A DNA stretch of 64,000 nucleotides from Hyphomicrobium sulfonivorans (GTDB lineage Bacteria; Pseudomonadota; Alphaproteobacteria; Rhizobiales; Hyphomicrobiaceae). This document shows, in pieces, positions 37,376 through 46,820 of this stretch; position 1 is the stretch's first letter; each line of letters begins with the position of its first letter. Both the position numbers and the translations under genes were made by a program. The notes beneath the pieces were generated by a model that had not been told where the DNA came from, did no database searches, and saw nothing but the letters and a program-made list of their open reading frames with translations. The stretch covers positions 1 to 64,000 of the forward strand of contig NZ_PZPO01000008.1 in NCBI RefSeq assembly GCF_013306565.1, read 5' to 3'.

Positions 37376-38230
37376 TCAGACTTTCGTTTTCGCGCAGGTG
37401 AAGGCGGCGACGTCCGGCCAGAACACCTGCGCGCGTGCGCTGATCTCATCCGGGTTGCCGGAGGTGAGCAGCGTCAGCCGGCCAGCGGGATCGCCGGCGG
37501 TGAAGCGCGTGTGCCGCGCCAGATAATCCTCAAGGCTGTCAGCGACGACCTCAGGCTGCGAGAGAATGCGCGTGAACGGCGGCAGATGGCGCCGGAACAG
37601 GTGCTCGACCAGTGGGAAGTGTGTGCAACCCAGAATGGCCCGATGCGGAGGAATGCCATCGGTCTGCGCAAGCAGTCCGCGCACGCCTTCCTCGACAAGC
37701 TGCTCCAGCTCTGGCTCTGGCGCTTCGTGCTCGATGGCACCGGCAAGGCGCGAGCACACCTGCTGCACGACGGTGACCTTCGGGCAGCGCTTGCGGATCT
37801 CCTCCGGGTAGACATCCGAGGAGATGGTGCGCGTGGTGCCGAATACGCCGATGACGTCAGTGTTGTATTTCTGGGGGTATTGCGGCGCCGACACTGCCCA
37901 CGGCGTCTGCGTGGCCGCTTCGACAGTTGGAGCGACGATACCCAGCACGTTGTGTTCGCGCCATTGGCTGGCGGGCAGCCATGTCTGCTGCAGATGACGG
38001 GCGGCTACCGCGGTTGCGGTATTGCAGCCCAATAACACCAGCTTGCAGCCTTCGGCGAACAGCGCTTCCACGCTGGCGCGCGTCAGATCGATGACTTCCG
38101 CCGATGAGCGGTCGCCATAGGGGACGTTGGCATGATCCCCGAGATATATGAAGGACTTATCCGGGAAGCGACTGACGAGTGCCCGTAGCACCGTCAGTCC
38201 ACCCAGACCTGAGTCGAAGACGCCGATCAT
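37376..38230 (-). CDS. murI: Glutamate racemase
   Basis: MurI (284 residues) makes D-glutamate for peptidoglycan. The two catalytic cysteines are Cys69 (LLGCNTATA) and Cys202 (ILGCTHFPL). The start MIGVFDSGLGGLTVLRAL and GDHANVPYG are typical. It lies 42 bases downstream of fabI on the same strand. Confidence 0.95.
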   Translation of the reverse strand: MIGVFDSGLGGLTVLRALVSRFPDKSFIYLGDHANVPYGDRSSAEVIDLTRASVEALFAEGCKLVLLGCNTATAVAARHLQQTWLPASQWREHNVLGIVAPTVEAATQTPWAVSAPQYPQKYNTDVIGVFGTTRTISSDVYPEEIRKRCPKVTVVQQVCSRLAGAIEHEAPEPELEQLVEEGVRGLLAQTDGIPPHRAILGCTHFPLVEHLFRRHLPPFTRILSQPEVVADSLEDYLARHTRFTAGDPAGRLTLLTSGNPDEISARAQVFWPDVAAFTCAKTKV

Positions 38231-38272
38231 GCGCGTGTGTGATCCGGCAATTGCGCGGCGTCAAGAGACTGC

Positions 38273-39127
38273 TTATTCGGCGGCGTTGCGGCCACCGGAT
38301 TCGGCATCGAAGTGCTTCAGCGCATCGAGGCTCGGCATCGACACGGTGGAGTAACCGCAGTCGACGAAATGGACTTCGCCCGTGACCGCGCCGGACAGAT
38401 CCGACAGCAGGTAAAGGGCCGAACCGCCGACTTCGTTCAGTGACGGCGTGCGACGCAGCGGCGAGTTCTCTTTCTGGAAATTGAAGATCACGCGGGCATC
38501 GGAAACACCGGCGCCGGACAGCGTGCGCATCGGACCAGCGGACAGCGCATTGACGCGAATGCCCTGCGGACCGAGGTCGGCCGCCAGATAGCGGACCGAA
38601 GCTTCAAGCGCCGCCTTGGCAACGCCCATAACGTTATAGGAAGGCACCGACTTGGTGGCGCCGCCGTAGCTGAGCGTCAGCAGCGAGCCGCCGTCCTTCA
38701 TCAGCGGCAGCGCGCGCTTGGCCACCTCGGTGAAGGAGAAGCACGAGATCACCATGGTGTTGGAGAAGTTCTCGCGCGTGGTGTTGACGTAGCGGCCGGA
38801 AAGCTCGCGCGGATCGGAGAAGGCGAGCGCGTGGACCACGAAGTCCAGGTTGCCCCACTTTTCGGTGACGCGCTCGAACACGCGATCAACGCTCTCCAGA
38901 TCGAGCACGTTGCACGGCTCAATGATTTCAGCGCCGATGGACTGTGCCAGCGGCAGGGCGCGGCGGCCGAATGCGCCGTCCTGATAGGTGAATGCCAGCT
39001 CGGCACCCTGGCCGGCGAGAATACGGGCGATGCCCCAGGCGATCGAGCGCTCGTTGGCGACGCCCATGATCAGTCCGCGCTTGCCTGCCATGATGGGGCC
39101 GGGATTGGCGAAGTCGATTGCGGTCAT
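38273..39127 (-). CDS. fabI: Enoyl-[acyl-carrier-protein] reductase (NADH)
   Basis: FabI (284 residues) does the last reduction of each fatty-acid elongation round. The nucleotide site is GVANERSIAWGIA. The catalytic region YNVMGVAKAALEASVRYLA contains the Tyr-x6-Lys pair and follows SLLTLSYGGA. A later start at Met13 is possible. It is the last member of fabA–fabB–fabI and lies upstream of murI. Confidence 0.95.
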   Translation of the reverse strand: MTAIDFANPGPIMAGKRGLIMGVANERSIAWGIARILAGQGAELAFTYQDGAFGRRALPLAQSIGAEIIEPCNVLDLESVDRVFERVTEKWGNLDFVVHALAFSDPRELSGRYVNTTRENFSNTMVISCFSFTEVAKRALPLMKDGGSLLTLSYGGATKSVPSYNVMGVAKAALEASVRYLAADLGPQGIRVNALSAGPMRTLSGAGVSDARVIFNFQKENSPLRRTPSLNEVGGSALYLLSDLSGAVTGEVHFVDCGYSTVSMPSLDALKHFDAESGGRNAAE

Positions 39128-39260
39128 GGGGGTTCCTGTCGTTCCATTACATGCGGATCGGCGAATCCGTCCGCTACTTGGATCATGATCGTGCTTGCGC
39201 GCTTATCTGGCTCTTCCGGTTTGCGCGTCTCATACGGACTGCCGGAAGATTATAGCCGTT

Positions 39261-40493
39261 CTAGCTTGGCAGGCGGCGGAAAACGAGGGTGGCATTAGTA
39301 CCGCCGAAGCCAAAACTGTTCGACATCACACAATTAAGGCTAACGTTATCCATGCGCTGACGCACGATTGGAACATCTGCCAGTGCCGGATCGATCTCTT
39401 CGATGTTGGCGCTTTCGCAGATGAAACCGTTGTTTAGCATCAGCAACGAGAAGATCGCCTCCTGAACGCCGACAGCTCCGAGCGAATGCCCGGTCAGCGA
39501 TTTCGTCGCGGCGATGTAAGGGATCTCGTCCTTGAAGACCTGGCGGATGGCTTCGATCTCGCGCAGGTCGCCGATGGGCGTGCCGGTGCCATGCGGATTG
39601 ATGTAGTCGATCTTTTCCGCGATGCCCTTGCCGTCGAGGCCCTTCAGCGCCGACTGCATGCAGCGCACCGCGCCTTCGCCGGACGGCGCAACCATGTCGA
39701 AGCCGTCTGAAGTGGCGCCGTAGCCGACAACCTCACCATAAATCCGTGCGCCGCGTGCCTTTGCGTGCTCAAGCTCTTCAAGCACGACAACACCGGCGCC
39801 ACCTGCGATCACGAAGCCGTCACGGTCCTTGTCATAGGCACGGCTGGCCTTGGCTGGCGTATCGTTAAAGCGGGAAGACATCGCGCCCATGCTGTCGAAC
39901 AGCACCGACAGCGTCCAGTCCAGCTCCTCGCAGCCGCCGGCAAACATCACATCCTGCTTGCCCCACTGGATGAGTTCGGCGGCATTGCCGATGCAGTGGG
40001 CGGAAGTGGAACAGGCGGACGAGATGGAATAGTTCACGCCCTTGATCTGGAAGCTTGTTGCCAGCGCGGCCGATGGGCCCGAGCACATGGCTTTCGGCAC
40101 CTCGAACGGGCCAACCTTCTTGGGGTCTTTTTCGCGCGTTACGTCGGCTGCCTGCACGATGGCGCGCGTCGACGGACCACCCGAGCCCATGATGATGCCG
40201 GTGCGCTCGTTGATGATGTCGGCTTCTTCCAGCCCTGCGTCTCGAATCGCCTGATCCATTGCGACATAGTTCCAGCCCACGCCATCGCTCATGAAGCGGC
40301 GCGGTTTGCGCGGAACCTGCGATTCCCAATCGATGTTGGGCGCGCCGTGCACCTGGCAACGGAAACCCAGCTCGGCGTACTTGTCAGCGCGCACAATGCC
40401 GGATTTTCCTTCGCGCAGGGAGGCGAGCACCTCTTGGCTATTGTTTCCGATCGAGGAAACGATGCCCATTCCCGTGACGACGACACGTCTCAT
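39261..40493 (-). CDS. fabB: 3-oxoacyl-[acyl-carrier-protein] synthase I
   Basis: A condensing enzyme of 410 residues. The triad is Cys161 (SSACSTSAH), His301 (NPHGTGTP) and His336 ([10 protein letters not shown]). Its pairing with fabA and the start [16 protein letters not shown] identify it as FabB, which elongates cis-unsaturated intermediates. The frame is open upstream to 40613, but ATG 40493 gives the family start. Confidence 0.94.
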   Translation of the reverse strand: MRRVVVTGMGIVSSIGNNSQEVLASLREGKSGIVRADKYAELGFRCQVHGAPNIDWESQVPRKPRRFMSDGVGWNYVAMDQAIRDAGLEEADIINERTGIIMGSGGPSTRAIVQAADVTREKDPKKVGPFEVPKAMCSGPSAALATSFQIKGVNYSISSACSTSAHCIGNAAELIQWGKQDVMFAGGCEELDWTLSVLFDSMGAMSSRFNDTPAKASRAYDKDRDGFVIAGGAGVVVLEELEHAKARGARIYGEVVGYGATSDGFDMVAPSGEGAVRCMQSALKGLDGKGIAEKIDYINPHGTGTPIGDLREIEAIRQVFKDEIPYIAATKSLTGHSLGAVGVQEAIFSLLMLNNGFICESANIEEIDPALADVPIVRQRMDNVSLNCVMSNSFGFGGTNATLVFRRLPS

Positions 40494-40575
40494 CCGCACA
40501 TCCCCTTGCGCCCGGCGCTCATGACGCCTGCCGGCAATTTTCTTCGGCGGAAGCGAGCACGAAACGGCACCAAGA

Positions 40576-41118
40576 TCAAGAACTGACCGGGGCGGTCGTT
40601 TCGCCGCTCTCAAACAGGCCGACGCGCAGATCGGTAGCTGTGTAAATCACTTGGCCGTCGGCTTTCATGACGCCATCGGCAATCGCGAGCTTCAGTTTGC
40701 GCAGGATCACGCGCTTCATGTCGATGACATATTCGATGCGGCCAGTGGTCGGCACCACCATGCCGGTGAACTTCACTTCGCCAACACCAAGCGCGCGGCC
40801 ACGTCCCGGTGCGCCAAGCCATCCAAGGAAAAAGCCGGTCATCTGCCACAGGGCATCAAGGCCAAGGCAGCCCGGCATCACCGGATCGCCTTCAAAGTGG
40901 CAGCGGAAAAACCAGTCGAGGTTGGGATTGCCTGCAACCTGAAGTTCGGCCGCGATCTGGCCTTTGCCATGCTGGCCGCCGTTTTCCGAAACAAGGCTAA
41001 TACGGTCGAACATCAGCATCGGCGGCAGGGGCAGCTGGGCATTGCCGGCCCCGAACAATTCTCCGCGCCCGCAGGCAAGCAGATCCTCATATTCGAAGCT
41101 CGTGCGGCGTTCTGTCAT
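40576..41118 (-). CDS. fabA: 3-hydroxydecanoyl-[acyl-carrier-protein] dehydratase
   Basis: FabA (180 residues) dehydrates and isomerises the C10 intermediate, starting unsaturated fatty-acid synthesis. The active-site pair is His74 ([14 protein letters not shown]) and Asp88 ([10 protein letters not shown]). The divergent neighbour is irr; this arrangement is conserved in Rhizobiales. Confidence 0.95.
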   Translation of the reverse strand: MTERRTSFEYEDLLACGRGELFGAGNAQLPLPPMLMFDRISLVSENGGQHGKGQIAAELQVAGNPNLDWFFRCHFEGDPVMPGCLGLDALWQMTGFFLGWLGAPGRGRALGVGEVKFTGMVVPTTGRIEYVIDMKRVILRKLKLAIADGVMKADGQVIYTATDLRVGLFESGETTAPVSS

Positions 41119-41461
41119 GATTTCTTGGCCCAGTCTCTATTCACAGCGTGCGCCCATAAGGGTGCTTAATCGAAGGCTGCCAGCAGCACGCGTTGTGCTC
41201 ATCCGCAACCCGGTGGGGGTTCCTAACACAGTCATGTTGGCTTCAAAAGGGCGCCTGCAGCCCCTGTCAGGTTGGGAGAGGCGATGTGCGCACATATCTG
41301 ACGTTCTGCCGTGTTGCAGGCTGGCGGTGGTCTGACTATACTACACCAGTAATGTTAGCTTGAGCCGACGTCGCCTGCGGTGAGACGCGGTCAGATCAAG
41401 CCCCATCAGACAGGCTGCGCATGTTTTCGTGGCCCATCAATTTGGCATCTGGCGCAAGCGA
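41119..41461. other. fabA–irr divergent intergenic region
   Basis: The 343 bases hold no gene. They contain a good promoter for irr (41314–41342) and, 18 bases upstream of its -35, a perfect 12-base palindrome ATGTGCGCACAT at 41284–41295 that could bind a regulator. No Irr-box or Fur-box match was seen. Confidence 0.6.
41314..41342 (+). promoter_or_regulatory. Sigma70-type promoter for irr
   Basis: TTGCAG (41314–41319) and TATACT (41337–41342) are separated by exactly 17 bases. Both hexamers are close to consensus and point toward irr, about 120 bases upstream of its start. Confidence 0.6.
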
Positions 41462-41911
41462 ATGACCGATAGAATGACACACTCGCATAGTCACTCGGAG
41501 GGTAAGCCCTCCCGTGGTGGCGTTGCTCAGGTTCTCCGCAAGGCAGGACTGCGGCCGACGCGTCAGCGTATGGCACTTGGCAGCCTGCTGTTTGAGGGCG
41601 AGGACCGCCACGTAAGCGCGGAATCCCTGCACGCGGAAGCTACGGCAGCCGGACAGCACGTCTCGCTGGCCACCGTTTACAACACGCTGCATCAGTTCAA
41701 GCGTGCTGGTCTGGTCCGCGAGCTGGCGATCAATGGCGCCAAGGCGTACTTTGACACCAACACCTCGAACCATAACCACTTTTTCGACGAGGAAGAGGGT
41801 GAGCTGCACGATATTCCGGGCCATGCAATCCGCGTGGACGGCGTGCCGGAGCCGCCCGAGGGCATGCGCATCACGCATATCGACGTGGTCATTCGCCTGA
41901 AGAAGGCCTGA
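41462..41911 (+). CDS. irr: Iron response regulator Irr (Fur family)
   Basis: Irr (149 residues from ATG 41462) controls iron and heme genes in alphaproteobacteria. The winged helix spans about 18–90 (SLATVYNTLHQFKRAGLVRE). The Irr-type metal/heme region is TSNHNHFFDEEEGELHDI (His104, His106). The N-terminus is His-rich (THSHSHS). No cysteine is present, so the Cys-Pro heme regulatory motif of Bradyrhizobium Irr is missing, as in many Rhizobiales. Other starts (GTG 41429, ATG 41474) are possible. A terminator follows. Confidence 0.93.
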   Translation: MTDRMTHSHSHSEGKPSRGGVAQVLRKAGLRPTRQRMALGSLLFEGEDRHVSAESLHAEATAAGQHVSLATVYNTLHQFKRAGLVRELAINGAKAYFDTNTSNHNHFFDEEEGELHDIPGHAIRVDGVPEPPEGMRITHIDVVIRLKKA

Positions 41912-41950
41912 GCCACCCGCCTCCACGTGGTGTCGAGATATCGAATAAGA

Positions 41951-41976
41951 AAATGGCCGCATCAGCGGCCGTTTTT
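41951..41976 (+). terminator. Intrinsic terminator after irr
   Basis: GGCCGC/GCGGCC (41955–41960 with 41965–41970) around ATCA, extended by A-T pairs, is followed by GTTTTT. Confidence 0.82.
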
Positions 41977-41989
41977 GTTTCTGGGGTTT

Positions 41990-42004
41990 GGGGGGGGGGG
42001 GGGG
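41990..42004 (+). repeat. Run of 15 G
   Basis: An uninterrupted G15 tract lies in the spacer downstream of irr and of the convergent SH3-protein gene. It may be a slippage-prone site or may carry sequencing error in its length. Confidence 0.9.
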
Positions 42005-42113
42005 AGTGCTTCGTTTCCCACCGACGGCGATATCAGGCTGCGGGCTGCCGTTGCGCTTCAGGCCAAGAGCCGGAACGGGCCTCCCAATCTGCTGCGCCGC
42101 TAACCGGGCGCGG

Positions 42114-42665
42114 TTATCTCAGCACTTCGCCTTCATAGACGCCCCAAAGCTTTTTCTGCTCGATATAGCCCTGATACTTATCGATATTCACTAGGCACCA
42201 GCGGCTGTCGCAGCTCACCAGATTGGCGATCACACCGGCTTCAATCATCGCGACCGCGGCGGAGCGCTCGCTATCGTTTCTGCGCAGCGCAACCTTGGGT
42301 GCTTTCTGCCCCTGCTTGATTTCCCACGGCAGCACCAGTGCGGTGCGGCGCCCGGAAAGAAACGATTGCAGTACCCATCCCGCTGATCCGTCGGCGTCGC
42401 GCACCTGGCGCCAGCCTTCGAATTCCCGGACGACCTCCAGCGGCAGGCCTGCGCGGCGATATACCCAGGCGGTGGGATAGTCGGTCCCCGGGCCCTGCCG
42501 CATGTTGACCCGGTCGGATTTCAGGCTGACGAAACGCGGTAACGGCAGGCCGCTGCTTGAAATGCTGGAGCCGGGACCGGCCGGCTGGGCGACGGCGCTT
42601 ACGGTCAGCGTGGCCGCAGCCACCGTAAACAAGCAAATCCGCCATTGTGCGAAAAAGGCTCGCAT
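42114..42665 (-). CDS. Exported SH3-domain protein
   Basis: This 183-residue protein has a signal peptide (about 1–26, ending VSAVAQ). A bacterial SH3 domain (SDRVNMRQGPGTDYPTAWVY, about 49–105) and a second SH3-like part (about 130–175, GVIANLVSCDSRWCLVNI) follow. Such proteins usually bind the cell wall or other envelope proteins. AGGAAG lies before the ATG. No partner is evident; the next gene upstream is divergent. Confidence 0.85.
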   Translation of the reverse strand: MRAFFAQWRICLFTVAAATLTVSAVAQPAGPGSSISSSGLPLPRFVSLKSDRVNMRQGPGTDYPTAWVYRRAGLPLEVVREFEGWRQVRDADGSAGWVLQSFLSGRRTALVLPWEIKQGQKAPKVALRRNDSERSAAVAMIEAGVIANLVSCDSRWCLVNIDKYQGYIEQKKLWGVYEGEVLR

Positions 42666-42894
42666 TCGTCTTCCTTGCCTCGTTGGTGACAGCTTTTCCG
42701 CCTAGATCGCCCGGCACCGATATGAAACTGTGAAGGCAATGTGATGCGATTGCAGTAGATAGAAAATCCCGCACTTTGTCATTGCAATGGCCTTCTGTTA
42801 GACCTGCCTGAGTAGGGGGCCGTTCGGAGCCGGTTCCTAGCGTGCTTCCCCTGAACAATTCCCTGCATATTCAAGAGACAACAGCGATCCCCCA

Positions 42895-43893
42895 ATGCCG
42901 AACAGCGCCCGAAAACCAATCGTCATTGTAACGCGCAAGCTACCGGATGTCGTCGAGACGCGCATGCGTGAGCTGTTCGATGCACGGCTCAACGTTGACG
43001 ATCAGCCTATGAGCCAAGGCCAGATCACCGAAGCTCTCAAGATCGCCGATGTTCTGGTTCCGACTGTCACGGATCGGATAGACCGCGCGGTTATCTCGCA
43101 GGCGGGGCCGCAGCTGCGCCTGATCGCCAACTTCGGCACCGGCGTCGACAACATCGATCTCGACACCGCCCGTAACCGTGGCATCACCGTCACCAATACG
43201 CCCGGCGTGCTGACCGAAGACACGGCCGACATGACGATGGCATTGATTTTGGCGGTGCCGCGTCGGCTCGCCGAGGGCGCTGCCTACCTTAAGGAGCACC
43301 ACGCCGGTTGGACTGGCTGGTCGCCGACCTGGATGTTGGGGCACCGCATTTTTGGCAAGCGTCTCGGCATCATCGGCATGGGCCGCATCGGTCAGGCTGT
43401 AGCACGCCGCGCGAAAGCATTCGGACTGCAGATCCACTATCACAATCGGCGCCGCGTTTCGCAGGATGTCGAGCGCGAGCTTGAGGCGACCTATTGGGAA
43501 AGCCTCGATCAGATGCTGACCCGCGTTGATATCGTTTCAGTGAACTGCCCGCATACGCCCGGCACCTATCACCTGCTGTCGGCGCGGCGGTTGCGTCTGT
43601 TGAAGCCGTCGGCATATGTCGTCAACACCTCGCGCGGCGAAGTGATCGACGAGAACGAACTTGCCCGATTGATCGAGGCAGGTGCCATTGCCGGCGCGGG
43701 TCTGGACGTGTTCGAGAACGAGCCGGCCGTCAATCCGAAGATCCTCAACTCGGATCGCGTCGTGGCGCTGCCGCATATGAGCTCGGCGACCGTTGAGGGT
43801 CGTATCGACATGGGCGAGAAGGTCATCATCAACATCAAGACCTTCCTTGATGGCCACGCGCCGCCGGACCGTGTGCATCCGGCCATGTTCTGA
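42895..43893 (+). CDS. D-2-hydroxyacid dehydrogenase (glyoxylate/hydroxypyruvate reductase type)
   Basis: The product has 332 residues. The NAD(P)-binding motif is GIIGMGRIGQAVARR. The catalytic Arg, Glu and His lie in ANFGTGVDNID, FENEPAVNPK and LPHMSSAT. The family reduces glyoxylate to glycolate or hydroxypyruvate to D-glycerate. The exact substrate is not decided by sequence. It could feed the glycerate kinase at 32.2 kb. A hairpin terminator follows. Confidence 0.9.
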   Translation: MPNSARKPIVIVTRKLPDVVETRMRELFDARLNVDDQPMSQGQITEALKIADVLVPTVTDRIDRAVISQAGPQLRLIANFGTGVDNIDLDTARNRGITVTNTPGVLTEDTADMTMALILAVPRRLAEGAAYLKEHHAGWTGWSPTWMLGHRIFGKRLGIIGMGRIGQAVARRAKAFGLQIHYHNRRRVSQDVERELEATYWESLDQMLTRVDIVSVNCPHTPGTYHLLSARRLRLLKPSAYVVNTSRGEVIDENELARLIEAGAIAGAGLDVFENEPAVNPKILNSDRVVALPHMSSATVEGRIDMGEKVIINIKTFLDGHAPPDRVHPAMF

Positions 43894-43919
43894 GCCGCAG
43901 CTTCGGTTGAGATTATTTG

Positions 43920-43947
43920 GGGCGCTCCGTGAGGGGCGCCCTTATTG
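43920..43947 (+). terminator. Terminator after the hydroxyacid dehydrogenase gene
   Basis: GGGCGC (43920–43925) pairs with GCGCCC (43936–43941) around a 10-base loop, followed by TTATTGCATTT. Confidence 0.55.
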
Positions 43948-43973
43948 CATTTGCGATTAGACCAGGGAGTCAT

Positions 43974-44013
43974 GGCGGGCGGGCGGGCGGGCAAGCAGGC
44001 AGGCAAGCAAGCT
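43974..44013. repeat. Degenerate tetranucleotide repeat
   Basis: About four copies of GGGC are followed by GGCAAGCA-like units up to 44013. The tract ends just past the 3' end of the minus-strand DUF4189 gene. Replication slippage is the likely origin. Confidence 0.7.
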
Positions 44014-44017
44014 CAGC

Positions 44018-44509
44018 TCAGGGCGCCTTGGCGGTTGCTGAATCAAGCCTTCCATCACCGCAAACGGTTGTCCGAAGCTGGCAGGAACCGCGCGCGCGGC
44101 GGTTTTTGTTGCAGCGGTCGAGGGCGACACGTTCGGCTTCGCGTGGGGTCAAGCCGCCGCCAGAGTAGGTGACCTTGCGCTGCTTGGAAACGCGCCCGGA
44201 GGCAATCGCGGCACACACCTCGCCGCGAAAGCTGACGGCTTCGCAATCACCGCGCCCCATGTCCGCGCATTCGGCGCGCACTTTTTCTTCCGCTTCCAGT
44301 CGCGATCCGATCTTCCAGACTGCGAAGAAGGAGCCATCGGGCGTAAACGCAATGGCGCCGTACTCGAGCGTATCGTCGGAGGGCGCGGGAGCCACAGACA
44401 TCTGCTGTTGCTCAGGCTGCGCGTGTGCCTCGCGATACTCGGGCAAGGGGAGAAGCAGGGCTGCGATAAGGGCAATATACACGGTACGCAATGTCCAAAT
44501 GTGGAACAT
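44018..44509 (-). CDS. Exported DUF4189 protein
   Basis: This 163-residue protein has a signal peptide (about 1–30, ending EAHA). A DUF4189 domain (about 48–152) follows: YGAIAFTPDGSFFAVWKIGS, then a C-x6-C pattern ending LRTTVCGDGR. Several cysteines suggest disulfides in the periplasm. The function is unknown. It lies 15 bases downstream of the ThiF/MoeB-type gene on the same strand. Confidence 0.83.
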   Translation of the reverse strand: MFHIWTLRTVYIALIAALLLPLPEYREAHAQPEQQQMSVAPAPSDDTLEYGAIAFTPDGSFFAVWKIGSRLEAEEKVRAECADMGRGDCEAVSFRGEVCAAIASGRVSKQRKVTYSGGGLTPREAERVALDRCNKNRRARGSCQLRTTVCGDGRLDSATAKAP

Positions 44510-44524
44510 GAAAGCGGTATCCTG

Positions 44525-45370
44525 TCATGCCGCGCATGTCGAGTTGCGATTCGCCGCCGCTGCATGAATTGATAGATCGGTTATCGAAGGGTTGACGCCG
44601 CTGATGGCATTCTCCGGATCCCAGCCCACCGAAACGCTTTCAAAGCGCCCGGCGAGTGCATCATAGATTAGCAGCCGACCGGCGAGCGTGGTGCCCAATC
44701 CCAGGATTTCCTTAAGTACCTCTGTTGCCTGCAAAGTACCGATGACGCCTACAACAGCGCCCAACACTCCTACGTCGGAGCAGTTCGGGCCTTCGTTGGC
44801 TGGTGGCGGTTCCGGAAACAAACAGCGATAGCTCGGGAAAGGTGTGTCGTCGGTGCCGCGCAGGTGTGGCTTGAAGGTCGACACGTATCCGTCGAACGGA
44901 CCTACAGCGCCGAAAACGAGTGTGCGTCGAGCCAGATAGCAGGCATCTGAGACAAGGTAACGTGTTGCGGCATTGTCAGACCCATCGGCGACGATGTCGT
45001 AGCGGGAGATGACGTCCAGCGCGTTGTCAGCATCAAGGCGCATGTTGAGCGGTTCGACAGTGACGTGTGGATTTATGGCCGCCATCGTTTCCGCTGCGCT
45101 GTTTACCTTGGGAGCGCCGACGCTGGCGGTGGTGTGGGCAATCTGGCGCTGCAGGTTATCGAGCGAGACGTGATCGTCATCGATAATGCCAATTGTGCCG
45201 ACGCCCGCCGCGGCAAGGTAAAGCGCTAGCGGCGAGCCGAGGCCGCCTGCTCCGATCAGCAGAACACGGGCGCGCTTCAGCGCCTGCTGTCCCTGGCCGC
45301 CAACTTCCTTGAGGACCAGATGTCTTTTGTAGCGCTCGATCTCCGTTGCGGAGAGTGAAACGGAAGTCAT
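44525..45370 (-). CDS. HesA/MoeB/ThiF-family adenylyltransferase
   Basis: This 281-residue E1-like enzyme has the ATP site LLIGAGGLGSPLALYLAAAG and the arginine motif DNLQRQIAHT. RCLFPEPPPANEGPNCSDVG gives the thioester/zinc region, though the canonical C-terminal CxxC zinc pair is missing. The family adenylates sulfur-carrier proteins such as MoaD and ThiS before sulfur transfer. No MoaD or ThiS is adjacent. ATG 45370 fits the family start (LSATEIERYKRHLVLKEVGG). Nearby cysteine desulfurase and sulfate-binding genes fit a role in sulfur transfer, by inference. Confidence 0.87.
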   Translation of the reverse strand: MTSVSLSATEIERYKRHLVLKEVGGQGQQALKRARVLLIGAGGLGSPLALYLAAAGVGTIGIIDDDHVSLDNLQRQIAHTTASVGAPKVNSAAETMAAINPHVTVEPLNMRLDADNALDVISRYDIVADGSDNAATRYLVSDACYLARRTLVFGAVGPFDGYVSTFKPHLRGTDDTPFPSYRCLFPEPPPANEGPNCSDVGVLGAVVGVIGTLQATEVLKEILGLGTTLAGRLLIYDALAGRFESVSVGWDPENAISGVNPSITDLSIHAAAANRNSTCAA

Positions 45371-45589
45371 GTTTTCTGTGCCGTGCCGTTTGAGTGCTGC
45401 GCCAAGCCAAAGCACCATGGTTATGCTTCATGGCCGTTCGGTGCGCGTCTGATTTCACTGACGGGCACCTTAGCCAAATTGGCCGCTTGCGCCACCGATG
45501 CCGACCGATGACGGCACCGTGCAATAAACATGGTTATGGTGCGGGCGTTTTACGAACGTCGAAAAAAGCGATGCGGCTGAAAATAAAGA

Positions 45590-45615
45590 GCCCCGGATGC
45601 GGGTGCATCCGGGGC
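45590..45615 (-). terminator. Terminator after the sulfate-binding protein gene
   Basis: A perfect 11-bp stem (45590–45600 with 45605–45615) with a 4-base loop is followed, on the minus strand, by CTCTTTATTTT. It sits about 50 bases past the stop codon. Confidence 0.8.
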
Positions 45616-45662
45616 AAGTTTGGGTAGCTAGGGAAAAAGCGCTAGGGAAAGCGTGGGTAGAA

Positions 45663-46700
45663 CTACTGTTTGCCGATAGTGATGGTGTCGTAGATGCCGC
45701 CGTCGGCGAAATGCTTCTTCTGCACGGCCTCCCAGCCGCCCAGCAGCTCCTCGACCGAGAAGGTTTCGATTGGCGGGAACTTGGCGGCGTTTGCCTTCAG
45801 AACATCGGCATCGCGGGGACGCAGGTCGTGCTTGGCGATGATTTCCTGCCCAGCTGGTGAATACAGGAAGTCGATGTAGGCCTTGGCCAGTTCGCGGCTG
45901 TTGCGGCGGTCTACAACCGGGTTCACGATTGCAACCGGAGGCTCGGCGATGATGCTGGCCTTGGGATACACAACTTCGAACTTGTCGGCGCCGATCTCAC
46001 GGCCGATGAGCGCAGCCTCATTTTCAAATGTAACGAGCACGTCGCCCTTGTCGCGCTGGGTGAATGTCGTCGTGGCGCCGCGTCCGCCGCCATCGAGAAC
46101 GGGCACGTTGGCGAACAGCTTGGCGACGAAATCCTGCGCGCCCTCTTCGCTGCCTGTCTTGCGCAGCGCATCGCCCCATGCGGCGAGATAAGTGTAGCGG
46201 CCATTACCCGATGTCTTCGGGTTCGGCACGATCACCTCGATGCCGGGCTTGGCCAGATCATCCCAATCCTTGATCTGTTTGGGATTACCTTTGCGGACCA
46301 GAAAAACGGACGTGGTTGTGTAAGGGGAAGCGTTGTTCGGGAATTTGGCGCGCCAGTCGGCATCGACAACGCCAGCCTTGGCAAGAATGTCGATATCGGG
46401 TGCCTGATTGAAGGTGACGACATCGGCCTCAAGGCCGTTGGCAACCGCGAGCGCCTGCTTGGTCGATCCACCGTGGGACTGGTTGACGGCAACGTCTTTG
46501 CCGGCGCTTTTCTCCGCCGCGATGAATGCCGCGTTGATGTCTTTGTAGAGCTCGCGCGAAACATCGTAGGAGGCGTTGAGCAAGGTTTTCTGGTCTTCCG
46601 CGAGAACTGCGCCCGCACCTGCTAACAGGGCAACAGCGGCGACGACGGCGGTTCTGACAGGCTTGACGCGGTGGTCAGCCAATATGGTTCGTGCAAGCAT
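45663..46700 (-). CDS. sbp: Periplasmic sulfate-binding protein
   Basis: Sbp/CysP family, 345 residues with a signal peptide (cleavage likely after VLA, residue 34). The family signature NPKTSGNGRY and the start LLNASYDVSRELYKDIN are diagnostic. It binds sulfate (or thiosulfate) for an ABC importer. No cysT, cysW or cysA genes follow in this window, so it is an orphan binding protein. GGAGG lies before the ATG. It sits in the same-strand series with the encapsulin locus. Confidence 0.94.
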   Translation of the reverse strand: MLARTILADHRVKPVRTAVVAAVALLAGAGAVLAEDQKTLLNASYDVSRELYKDINAAFIAAEKSAGKDVAVNQSHGGSTKQALAVANGLEADVVTFNQAPDIDILAKAGVVDADWRAKFPNNASPYTTTSVFLVRKGNPKQIKDWDDLAKPGIEVIVPNPKTSGNGRYTYLAAWGDALRKTGSEEGAQDFVAKLFANVPVLDGGGRGATTTFTQRDKGDVLVTFENEAALIGREIGADKFEVVYPKASIIAEPPVAIVNPVVDRRNSRELAKAYIDFLYSPAGQEIIAKHDLRPRDADVLKANAAKFPPIETFSVEELLGGWEAVQKKHFADGGIYDTITIGKQ

Positions 46701-46820
46701 TTATCCCTCCAGCCCGGTTCGGATTGCTAGCTAGCCGGATGCAGGCGAAGGGCGGAACGAAGAAAAATAGCTGTGCTTATGAAGGCGACAGATGATGCGC
46801 TAAGTTTGCGGGGTGCAGCT

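Noticed and set aside
32231-43893. Serine-cycle methylotrophy genes (glycerate kinase and hydroxypyruvate reductase)
   Set aside because: The two genes are 10 kb apart, the kinase is of the GarK type rather than the methylotroph MOFRL type, and no other serine-cycle gene is present.
46727-46736. GCTAGCTAGC palindrome before the sulfate-binding protein gene
   Set aside because: A simple 4-base repeat that is automatically palindromic; too short to support an operator.
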